A stretch of DNA of 64,000 nucleotides, taken from positions 1 to 64,000 of the forward strand of contig ONNQ01000011.1 in the NCBI GenBank assembly GCA_900319245.1, in the 5' to 3' direction. Positions 30,201 through 35,985 of this stretch are shown here, piece after piece. The notes beneath the pieces were generated by a model, which did not search any database, was not told the origin of the DNA, and saw only the letters and a list, made by a program, of their open reading frames with translations. Position numbers and translations under genes: made by a program. Every line of letters starts with the position of its first letter. Position 1 is the stretch's first letter. This DNA is from an uncultured Lachnospiraceae bacterium. Lineage in GTDB: Bacteria; Bacillota; Clostridia; Lachnospirales; Lachnospiraceae.

Positions 30201-33200
30201 GAGCTTGCGTGTATAGGTGTTCTCAAAGGCAATTTCTTTCTCACTCTTGATTTCGACCACAATATTACCGTCTGGTCTTGTTATGGTCGTGCAGTTATAG
30301 ATCGAAGTAATACTCTCTGCGTTCGTCTCCTTAACAATATAGACACCGGTGGGAACCTTTTCGAATTTCTTCTGGCCGTCTGTCATATCAAAATAGGAGA
30401 AAGTTGTAGGTTCAAAAATAATCCTATTGCCTTCTTTAGGAGTTCCATCTGCGTTGATGTTTGAATCCCTATAGCCGGTCACTGTAAATTGGATAGCCTT
30501 TTTCTGGTCATCCGTCAGGTTTTCATCTTTGAGTTGGGAATTCTTTCCGAATGTCTTTTTGACAATCAGATTGCCGTAACCCATATATCCATTAGTAACA
30601 TCAATGCCTATACTGGTACCACCAGCGACAACTGTGAAGGTTACCTGATGCGTTTTACTCGATACTGTGCCACCCTTAATCGATCCAGAGACATAGAACA
30701 AAACAGAAGCTGTGTAGTCGTCCACATCATAGTTTGTCTCTACAATCGTATATGTGCCAGGCTCAAGCTTAATGTTAGAAGCAGGCAAGACACCAGCCTG
30801 TCTTTCGGCTTCAGTTATGCTGCTCGCATCATACGCATATGTGCCGACAGGTGTACCGGTCGCAGAGCTTCCTTTATAGATAACGAAACGAATACTCTTT
30901 TTAACAAGATTCTCAACCCGTTTCTGTTCCTTGTCGAACTCGACAGGATCTGCGATAGATTGTCCGTCGAGGATGACGGTCTTCGTAATTCCTACGCCTA
31001 CGCCGACCTTAGAATACCTGTTCCAGAAATAAATGTAGGATCTGTTGCCATGTGTGACTTCTTTCGATGCCGAAGTATGACCATATGTGCGATTGATCTC
31101 GCTCTCTTCGTCCACAATCTGACTCCAGACGTCTTTATCGCCATGCGTGTAGACATCTTGCTTGTATTCATCGCCGCTCTCTACGACCTGGTAGTGGCCG
31201 ACGGGAAGGTCGATACCAGCTTCCATCTCAGCCAGCGTAAACTCACTCTTTCCATTAACTGTGACTTCCACGTTACCATGATCAACGTCTATGATCTTAA
31301 AACGGAGTTTGCCGCGAAGTTCAGTTTTCTCAACGTCAGTAAGTCCAGTAATAGTCTTATCAATCATCAGCTTACCGCTGTTGACATAGTTGTTGTTAAA
31401 GACAGCTGTATGCTCCTGCCCTTTCGCACTCACGGTTGCGCTCGTCGGATTGTCGCTAGCGCTGCCATCCAGGGCGACTGTAGTTGTCCTGATATACTTA
31501 TCGAGATCCGCATTAACCTCTGTGATCTTATATGCGGTGCTGCTCACAGGGACCTCAACAGAATACTCTCCATTAGCGTCCAAGTCAGACAGTTTTACCT
31601 TATAGGAGTTGGTACCATTCGAAATCGTGAACAGAACAGTATCCGGATCACTAAACTTAGCCTTAAATGCTGCCAGAGATTTAATATCTCCTGAGAGGGT
31701 CTTCTTCACCTTGATCGTACCCTTGTCCTGGCTGTAGTCATTGTTGACCGTTATTTCAGCTGTCTCGCCGAATATCACTTTCGATGTACCAGGCGTAGAA
31801 GTACCTCTGCCGGAAACGTCACCGTCATAGGTTGTTACGCGGGTGAAATTCGTGAAATCCGCATTTCCGCCCTCAGTGACGGTATAGTTGCCGATGGGAA
31901 GATTATCGATTGTACAAACTCCGTCGGCTCCAGTTCCAAAATTCGTGCTATTGATCGTGACCGTTTTGGTATATCCGTTGGGTCCTGTGATCGTCACAGT
32001 GGCTTTGGACCTCTTCTCGCGGAAGTTTTTGTAGTTCTTGTCACCCGTGACCTTTTTAATGATCTTCAGTGATCCGACCTTTGTATAGACATTCTTGTAG
32101 GTCGTTTGCGCGGTCTCTCCGTCTGTGACAGACGCAGTGGTCTGTAGCGTAGTAGACGCAGTCGCTTCGCCATTGATAAAGGTCTCTACCTTTGTGCCGT
32201 TTCCGCTGGCTACACCATTTTCTTTGATCGTATAGGTGCCAACTGGAAGATCGCTGATAGTAATAGATCCGCTCGCGATTTCGGCATATGTGACCGTACG
32301 GGAATAGTTATTGGGTCCGGTAATGGTGAAGGTTACATCTTTCTTTAATGCATCTGTCACACCATCGCCGTCAAATTCTTTGGTCAGCTTCAGAGCGCCT
32401 TTCTTCTGTCTGTAATTATTTGTAAAGAGGGCTTCCGAATTTTTATCCTTCTCTACAGCGATATCACCGCCGATATTGCCTGTGCCGCTATTCTGACCAT
32501 CCACTGTAAACGAATAAGTAGCGGATGTGCATTCATAACCATCAACATTTCCAGCGTTTTCAACCACATGATACTTACCTACAGGCAACTCGCTCAGGGT
32601 AAGCGCTCCACCCGCTTTGTAGATATCTTCATAGGTATAAACATGTCTGTAATTATTAGGGCCTGTGACAGTGAATGTAATCTTCTCCCGCTGCGCCTTA
32701 GTCATATTGTTGCTGTTCAGCGCAGAACCGTTAGCAAAATTCTTCTTAAGGACAAGATTTCCACTGTCCTGCACATAGATATTCTTCAGATGGAAAGTTC
32801 TCTCATCGCTGGCAGGGATAGGCTGAGTCACCTCTGTTACAGATGAAGAACTGAGAGTATAATCAGGGATTTTCAGGGTAGAAGTCTCCCTGACTGTATA
32901 TGTTCCCTTAACAAGACCTTTAAACTCTTTTTTCGCCTGGTTGTTTCCCTGATCTACCATGTCGGCATAGGTAAATTCAGGAATCACATTTCCATCCTTA
33001 TCCTTTGCCCTGGCGCCGTTGGAATCAAAGATAGCAAAGACCATCTTCTCTTTTTCGGCTGCTGTCAAAACATGGTCGCCATTGATTTGGTTTTCCTTGA
33101 TGACATTAATGCCGACAGTAAGATCGACAGGAATTAACGTATCATCGTCAAACTCAAAATCGTCGCCATCCCCATTAACCATCATCTGAAGACTAATTGT

Positions 33201-34247
33201 AAGTCTGGCGTTCTCCGCGATGCAAAGTGCGTCATAAGATTCTTCCGGCTCATGGTTCCACTCATACACAATCACATCGGGCACGCTAGGGTCATCACTC
33301 TGCTCAATCCTAAACCTTGTAGTCAGATATAACCGTTTATCGGTTCCAGTTGCCTCATCTGTAACTATAACACTGACTGTGGAATCGCCATAGAGAGGCG
33401 GCACCGCTTTGGCTCCGTTAGGCAGTTTATAGCGGAGGGTATCCATACTAAACTGAATACCTTCCTCTTTTTCATGGAACTCCAATTTCAAATTGAACAG
33501 GTCACCAGCATGAAGGGGTTCGGTAATAGCAGAACCGTCAGGATGTGTTATGGTGACACTCATATTCTGCCCAAACTCATTTAATGAGCTCTTCTCGCGG
33601 CCGGTTACGGTTTCCGAGGGCTGAGGGGACTTCAGCGCATCCTTCTTGGCGCTCTCGACTTCCTCGGTCTCCTCCTCATCGGCGTTCTCCTCGGGAGTCG
33701 TCTCCTCCTCGGGAGCGATCTCTTCAGACTTGCCTTGGTCGGGGTCCTCGTCATCATCGCCGTCTTCATCCTCAGTCTTATTGACTTCGGGTGTTGTAGG
33801 CTCCGGCTCGGTCTCTGCCTCCTTAACCGTTACATGAACGGTAGGCATATTACTATAAGAAAGACTGCTGTCGTCGAACGAAGCCGTAAGGGCATACGTT
33901 CCGGCAGTACTTCCGTCATAGTCTCCATGCCAGGAAACAGATTTGTCTACTGTCTCCTCAGAAACCGCCGGTGCTGTCTCCTCGGTGGAGCCTTCAGCCG
34001 ATGTGACCGTCTCTAAAACAACGGACAGCGAAGAAGGCAGACCGATCTCGTCCTTGGACGTACCGTTGTCTACCTCGTATTCGGTCTGAATACCGCCGAT
34101 CGATTTGACAGTTGTTGTAGATGCAGCATGAACCACCAGTGATTCGTACGGCAGCATGGTAACCGTTACAAGAACGATCATGATCTGCGCAAGGATCCGG
34201 TCTCTCAAGCTGTATCTGCTTCCTGCTTTTCGATTCCTCTTTTCCAT
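21264..34247 (-). CDS. Giant multidomain surface protein with Cna-B-like and FctA-like repeats
   Basis: A 4327-residue predicted adhesin or stalk. A long signal peptide (basic start, hydrophobic IMIVLVTVTMLP, cleavage after VVHAA) is followed by an acidic, proline-rich stretch at residues about 140-220. Then come about 11 repeats of ~120 residues with FTVTGPNNY, LPVGTYTVKE and a final N.Y (DUF5979/Cna-B-like), a ~340-residue unique domain (29115-28095), a SpaA-like domain, 13 repeats of ~155 residues resembling FctA/Spy0128 isopeptide domains (GRKLKDSEFWF, YPTFKYIVD, GITYDTT, FxNxY), and a last SpaA-like domain. The C-terminus has ARTGDEAP, a hydrophobic span and KKKRRA, sorting-signal-like without LPXTG. 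Its start follows GGAGGAGG. Codon use looks AT-richer than neighbours, especially in the 5' half, suggesting acquisition. Confidence 0.85.
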   Translation of the reverse strand: MEKRNRKAGSRYSLRDRILAQIMIVLVTVTMLPYESLVVHAASTTTVKSIGGIQTEYEVDNGTSKDEIGLPSSLSVVLETVTSAEGSTEETAPAVSEETVDKSVSWHGDYDGSTAGTYALTASFDDSSLSYSNMPTVHVTVKEAETEPEPTTPEVNKTEDEDGDDDEDPDQGKSEEIAPEEETTPEENADEEETEEVESAKKDALKSPQPSETVTGREKSSLNEFGQNMSVTITHPDGSAITEPLHAGDLFNLKLEFHEKEEGIQFSMDTLRYKLPNGAKAVPPLYGDSTVSVIVTDEATGTDKRLYLTTRFRIEQSDDPSVPDVIVYEWNHEPEESYDALCIAENARLTISLQMMVNGDGDDFEFDDDTLIPVDLTVGINVIKENQINGDHVLTAAEKEKMVFAIFDSNGARAKDKDGNVIPEFTYADMVDQGNNQAKKEFKGLVKGTYTVRETSTLKIPDYTLSSSSVTEVTQPIPASDERTFHLKNIYVQDSGNLVLKKNFANGSALNSNNMTKAQREKITFTVTGPNNYRHVYTYEDIYKAGGALTLSELPVGKYHVVENAGNVDGYECTSATYSFTVDGQNSGTGNIGGDIAVEKDKNSEALFTNNYRQKKGALKLTKEFDGDGVTDALKKDVTFTITGPNNYSRTVTYAEIASGSITISDLPVGTYTIKENGVASGNGTKVETFINGEATASTTLQTTASVTDGETAQTTYKNVYTKVGSLKIIKKVTGDKNYKNFREKRSKATVTITGPNGYTKTVTINSTNFGTGADGVCTIDNLPIGNYTVTEGGNADFTNFTRVTTYDGDVSGRGTSTPGTSKVIFGETAEITVNNDYSQDKGTIKVKKTLSGDIKSLAAFKAKFSDPDTVLFTISNGTNSYKVKLSDLDANGEYSVEVPVSSTAYKITEVNADLDKYIRTTTVALDGSASDNPTSATVSAKGQEHTAVFNNNYVNSGKLMIDKTITGLTDVEKTELRGKLRFKIIDVDHGNVEVTVNGKSEFTLAEMEAGIDLPVGHYQVVESGDEYKQDVYTHGDKDVWSQIVDEESEINRTYGHTSASKEVTHGNRSYIYFWNRYSKVGVGVGITKTVILDGQSIADPVEFDKEQKRVENLVKKSIRFVIYKGSSATGTPVGTYAYDASSITEAERQAGVLPASNIKLEPGTYTIVETNYDVDDYTASVLFYVSGSIKGGTVSSKTHQVTFTVVAGGTSIGIDVTNGYMGYGNLIVKKTFGKNSQLKDENLTDDQKKAIQFTVTGYRDSNINADGTPKEGNRIIFEPTTFSYFDMTDGQKKFEKVPTGVYIVKETNAESITSIYNCTTITRPDGNIVVEIKSEKEIAFENTYTRKLGNLEIIKTFAGDPLNSDCDLSKMTFTVTGPDGYTATKTYDEFTDGKWTINNLPTGTYTVKETGADYEDQYYERTTTVKVGTDAETAYDDAAGVSGAVEDKKTLHVELINSYKEVGALIFKKSFIDDEAINKLTPEQKAAVAFTVKDSTGATIATITYAQIKAAGEPGYKILVDAPADYTIIESADIAGYERTTTVKVNAQTADYDETTGVFAHVDKFTSSTVDFTNEYKEAGKLVVTKSISYTGNLTEEQQKEFKFTVTDPDGNVLKDADGNEIGVFTYFDMVKNSTGKVGTMTFENLPAGTYHIKEEVLHEGDDQANPFYGLVRTTTITVGTDKTNGLEADFNVTKDNTNVLVTNTYADVPPLTVVKRGGGYPTKTTGIGGLEYPIWKFTLDISNLSVATTTNGTTEIKDTYDVLFGDSDLGIRPEYFKTLTAAEAAQYVGDADANKLIPVDTNGNANGVTVTISENGTDGSTIKIEGVSETTTPHHTLTFYLMPKDADSLGLLNLSDDQDEAGEESTEVVKSFNNNIQYKELPLSDWTTQKTPVEYNYRYEMLHKEAENYDAEKKSFFDPANPDQVVNYAVYRIVMNPEAKWMGDQNQTQVDCKDEFSDNQYVDESTIKFYTYDENDQLVETTVDYNMSGNVITFKIDNGKRYEMTYHAEILYTADDLHHTMEVWNKMQMNNKWVRPNPEFVPESLGDASVDYIKLRKTDRVKSNVTLAGAQFELYGSVADAEAGRNCMGTYTTGANGICIIQDYSYTDEDGVEKTGHIYANKDKVWALKEVVAPPGYELINYIVQVRLANRTKGETADPSQFIFLPSTAVGVKDKPYEGKVELGALKELIGSNVDVAAGDYEFTLTGIDGAPTGKAASDSEPAPTAPVTKANDANGKVRFGEIVFRTTDLTPIRDANGVITGYEPTTFKYTIKEEPGDKDGVTYDTTEHTVEVKVTSNDEDDTLDVEVKIDGKVVTAGENDVYFANISNEYNAEGSLVLGAKKTIKGRKLRVEEFTFEAALNDADNTVVSAKNAAENVYDCDIVFPQIDYVLDESDEAGYKDTTKVVKENDTYTVHIDPDVMNKTDGDGHRYVDYQYTIKEDTKTPIKGVTYDGTEYPVTVRVTDLDNGELQIKVLKNGNVITDFFSNFTFVNVYKADGEATLTGDKIVENDEQELAAGTYEFNVYDMTDGETLIGKVTHAAATAGNVGAAIQFPTIKAVVKPTATDDELGMKVVTGNSGYVKEIVITYRNYEDFLKEDGKTPKEFKFKFNELHGGEVRDGIQYSDASYGVTATVAMNSKDESKLDVNLEKTAEKFDFINTPMEAEGEATPKGTKVLNGRTLKEGEFTFDLYYGTKVIGHVTNEAGGKIKYPTIKFVLDAGGTEGVTVDSETDTTLVTITVRSPQKLKGPYEFTVMENKDNPSPGIVYPLYPEDRKTFTATAKMKEGSNTEIEVTLTDADALSFVNTYGAEGQDTAEGKKILEGRKLKDSEFWFAIFDESDSVNPIGRVANDLNGKIQYPTFKYIVDPKATAGRKLETANGQLTAVIITVNKVEDLEATSYTVKEIEQSEAGITYDTSTTQTIKVTPEVDPDDESKLKVTAEAEEGKKFTNTYTAAGQAKPSGFKELTNRLPDNEEFEFEIKEGDTVIATVKNTDELNDGQNMKTIDYPTFKYTVDANKEAGTTYDEESNTITVNVQKVEDIESPYKYTISEVIPEGADETTDGKFIYKGVTYDTTVIDLTVNVAVNLNDQSRLDVTINKPIGNDFKNEYEATGAMELTAEKTLLGRILNSGEFTFRLKDEQGNTLQEKKNVKNAITFDKITYTLDNMDRDDHGFVKDTVYKYTVSEVKGNAGGVTYDENVYGIKVTLHDNKDGTINVKVEDDFGSLIEAILAKYKFKNAFKNFYDAKGEGTFSGTKTLRGREIKEGDDETVFTFKIKIGDKEFTLTNTGNQIKYPSLKFVVDSSLEPGTVMLPNWENENHESIVVKAADLENIINVKDATADPVEYEPKDYVFTVTEETGNAAGITYDTTEYTVTATVSLNEDDQGKLDVNVEVKPEKNANFINTYRARGEGTGKAVKFLYGRELQDKEFTFEITDKAGKVLGTVVNDAFGVVYYPVFRYVVDPDADNLGLTTKTDEDGNLTEIIKTYASKEDLEKDLTAEYKVKEVIGSEPGITYDGTTVDTIKVSVVVTKDELEPGVAKLGVAVETDTGAEFTNYYKARGEKSISGSKELTYRLPEDEEFEFVISEKIPDQRGSHEIARVKSSDMINEDYTGKTIKYPTFRYIVDYQATPGTVYDAKNNVIIVTVNWAEDLENGFTYTITEVNDGQTYFTYDTTEITLNVTVTPTGEEIEPRVEKLDVEIEDSEGNDFHNKYYAKGALQLYAEKTLLGRILNSKEFTFELNRTDETFENIIENVDTKENAKDGSVTFDLIEYDLDSMDKDEHGFVKDTKYYYTVSEVVPEGAVENEDGTYTYNGVTYDPAVFQITATLHDNKKGLIEVSVDAKPEGELTFVEKLLGYEFKFGNAFVNFYHAEGEDTISGTKTLRGRNLTDGEYQFEIKDADGNVLATVSNNADGTINYPVFRYVVNHLAEENSYAFDETNNTLTLTTSNLEDMVTPVDITADPVTYESKDYIYTIDEVIPEGATDNGDGTYTYKGVTYNELVNDYTLTATVAVNADDMGILDVSIDNKEGLDFSNAYRAKGEDTVVGKKILKGADIKDYEGLFSFTVSDSEGNLITTVTNDAEGNILYPTFRYVVNPDAEAGAVYDEEENVYTVTVNAYEDLAEVYRYKVTEVEGDIEDMAYNVGEKLEYDITVTAVADDEDQSILNVVALPNTAVDFVNRQYFKAGLYKVSENSGEALKGAVIRLVRVDDGKVIDEWTTDGSVHMINLIEIGTGTFRFVEVKSPSGYHLAKNIEFTMSEDGEFSSTYDHIYDDNGNAIFIMRDPKDARTGDEAPLAAAGGAFALGVAGLAAVLAQKKKRRA
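21690..27715 (-). repeat. Array of 13 FctA/Spy0128-like domain repeats
   Basis: Thirteen consecutive coding repeats of about 460 bases. Each runs from a motif like GTKTLRGR to a closing FINTY-ARG type junction. The last eight form two blocks of four (about 25380-23563 and 23562-21690) in which each domain is closest to the domain four places on: compare TLHDNK and DEHGFVKDT in the second domain of both blocks, and ADPVEYEPKDY with ADPVTYESKDY in the third. Confidence 0.8.
29115..33130 (-). repeat. Array of about 11 DUF5979/Cna-B-like domain repeats
   Basis: About eleven coding repeats of roughly 365 bases, each with a strand like GSLKIIKKVTGD, a central TVTGPNGYT or equivalent, LPxGTYTVKE and a terminal NxY. 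They are more diverged from one another than the FctA-like units. Several lack the TGPN motif (fifth, sixth, seventh and tenth copies). Confidence 0.75.
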
Positions 34248-34463
34248 GTTTCCTCCTCCTTTGCGTTCCCCCGCAAAAGATTTGCCAGTACAACAGTTAC
34301 TAAAATCTATTAAAAATGTGGTTAACATTTCTCCACATTTTTTACGAATAATGTCAAAATAGAGCCTATTATCCCCACTCCCTTCGAAGGTTTTCGGGAA
34401 TAATGCTCTGCAAAAGAAAATCACGCTGAATGTGTGACAAAAAAGTTAAGTCCCATAAAATAA

Positions 34464-34502
34464 ATTTAACATTTTTCTGCAAGATGTCAACGGTAACCGT
34501 TA
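34464..34502 (-). promoter_or_regulatory. Putative promoter and operator of the giant surface-protein gene
   Basis: On the minus strand TTGACA (34486-34491) is followed after 16 bases by TAAATT. A perfect 13-base palindrome AACGGTAACCGTT covers 34490-34502 and abuts the -35 box, a good place for a regulator. The leader is about 215 bases and AT-rich. The 446 bases between this gene's start and the dus stop contain no convincing gene. Confidence 0.5.
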
Positions 34503-34693
34503 AATAAACAGTCTGAAAATTATGCTTGGGCCAAAAACCGCCCAGGCAGAGTATTTTCAATGTCGGTCAACCATCAACGGCAATTATATATGATACATAT
34601 TTTAATTGATAATTACAATATTCATATAACTATTACCGTAATTGTTGTCCCTTTTTTGGCCTGATCAGCGCACTTTGCTTTCACAGATCGTCT

Positions 34694-35677
34694 TCAGTGC
34701 ACTTCGCAGGTACTGAGGAGCACTCTCACCGCTGCCTCGTATTCAGTTCTTCTGGTTGCCCTGCGGATCTCCTTGAGGCATTTGGCCCCGTCCGGAAAGA
34801 GATTTCCCATATAAAACCACAGTTCTTTCATGTGACTGAGCACCACTGCGTCCCCTGGGAGGGTCTCCTGAAAGCGCTTATAGAGCGCGTCATGGAAGGC
34901 GCCGAGCTCCTCGGCCGTTACTTTGGCACCGCCGCGGCACTGCCGAACCAGCGACGGGTCCGCCAGAAGGCCTCGCCCGATCATGATGCTGTCCATACTT
35001 CTGCCCACTTTGGCGCAGGTTTCCGTAATCTCTGCGGCGTCACGCGGAGTTTTGATATCCCCGTTATAGACAACAGGATTGGTGCTCTCTCGAAGGACCA
35101 GAAGAAAGGCCTCGCGGTCCGCTTTGCCCCTGTAGAGGTCCTTCTGGGAACGCGGATGCACGATGAGTTCGCTGAGGGGATAGCGGTTATAGATGTGAAT
35201 AAGGCCCTCTGCCTCGTCGGTGCTGTCGGTTCCCAGCCTTGTTTTGACCGAGATTGCGACCTGGGGGCGGCCCGTTTCTCTCCTGGAGAGCCCTTCAAAG
35301 ACGCCATCCAGATAGGCGTCCAGTTCATTGGTGTACTTGAGGAGGCCGGAGCCCTTCTTTTTCTTCGCTACCGTGGGCATAGGGCAGCCCAGGTTGAGGT
35401 TGATCTCTTCATAGCCCAAGGCTGCCATCTCTTCGATGGCCCAAAGAGTCTCGTCCGCCTTGTTGGAGAGGATCTGCGGCACGGCGTGAAGGCCTGTATT
35501 GTTGGCGGGGTCCATATCCTGCTTCTCTTTATTCTTAAAATGCTTGGTGTAGTTGGGCGCCGCGAAGGGGATATAATAGCGGTCGACGCCGGGGAAAAAC
35601 GCATGATGCGTCGTCCTGTATACGTAGCCTGTGATCCCTTCCAGCGGGGCAAAATAGTACTGCATGCCGTTCTCCAT
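34694..35677 (-). CDS. dus: tRNA-dihydrouridine synthase
   Basis: A 327-residue flavoenzyme of the Dus family, which reduces uridines in the tRNA D-loop. The family motifs are present: YYFAPLEGITGYVYR at the N-terminus, INLNLGCPMPTVAKKKKG with the catalytic Cys, SVKTRLGTD, IVHPRSQKDLYRGKAD, VVYNGDIKTP and SIMIGRGLLADPSLVRQ. The start at 35677 has GAGGAG 8 bases upstream. It is divergent from the tRNA-Leu gene next to it. Which D-loop position it modifies cannot be said. Confidence 0.93.
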   Translation of the reverse strand: MENGMQYYFAPLEGITGYVYRTTHHAFFPGVDRYYIPFAAPNYTKHFKNKEKQDMDPANNTGLHAVPQILSNKADETLWAIEEMAALGYEEINLNLGCPMPTVAKKKKGSGLLKYTNELDAYLDGVFEGLSRRETGRPQVAISVKTRLGTDSTDEAEGLIHIYNRYPLSELIVHPRSQKDLYRGKADREAFLLVLRESTNPVVYNGDIKTPRDAAEITETCAKVGRSMDSIMIGRGLLADPSLVRQCRGGAKVTAEELGAFHDALYKRFQETLPGDAVVLSHMKELWFYMGNLFPDGAKCLKEIRRATRRTEYEAAVRVLLSTCEVH

Positions 35678-35752
35678 TTCATGCTCCTCTTTTCTTATAG
35701 CGGTACTGTCTATTGTAACACTTGAAGGCGGCATCCTCCATGCAGATTTTTA

Positions 35753-35781
35753 TTTACAAATCATATGCTTGCGTCTATAAT
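35753..35781 (+). promoter_or_regulatory. Promoter of tRNA-Leu
   Basis: TTTACA (35753-35758) and a perfect TATAAT (35776-35781) are 17 bases apart, placing the transcription start about 30 bases before the mature tRNA. Confidence 0.8.
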
Positions 35782-35817
35782 TGACATGTTAAGTCGTGGC
35801 ACATCGTCACACAGTAA

Positions 35818-35901
35818 GCCGGCGTGTCGGAATTGGCAGACGAGACAGACTCAAAATCTGTTGTCCGTGAGGGCGTGTGGGTCCGAGTCCCACCGCCGGC
35901 A
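35818..35901 (+). tRNA. tRNA-Leu (anticodon CAA)
   Basis: An 84-base class II tRNA. The acceptor stem is GCCGGCG/CGCCGGC with discriminator A. The anticodon arm is ACAGA-CTCAAAA-TCTGT, giving CAA at positions 34-36, which reads UUG. A long variable arm (TCCGTGAGGGCG) and a T-arm GTGGG/CCCAC are present. The 3' CCA is not encoded. Confidence 0.95.
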
Positions 35902-35913
35902 GTATTATAATAA

Positions 35914-35944
35914 GAAAACCCGCGCATGATTGCGCGGGTTTTTC
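35914..35944 (+). terminator. Bidirectional terminator between tRNA-Leu and xdhA
   Basis: AAAACCCGCGCA pairs with TGCGCGGGTTTTT around a short loop, with T tracts on both strands. It ends the tRNA on the plus strand and probably the selD-xdh transcript on the minus strand. Confidence 0.88.
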
Positions 35945-35985
35945 TGGGTGCAGCGGAGCGCCTCTGGCGCTGTGCGGGAGCTTTT

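Noticed and set aside
26142-30464. A 1440-codon plus-strand frame opposite the same gene
   Set aside because: Same cause: biased codons in the true minus-strand gene suppress stops in the opposing frame. Its composition is not protein-like.
34369-34560. A 63-codon minus-strand frame upstream of the giant gene
   Set aside because: It overlaps the probable promoter and palindrome, has no ribosome site and no family resemblance.
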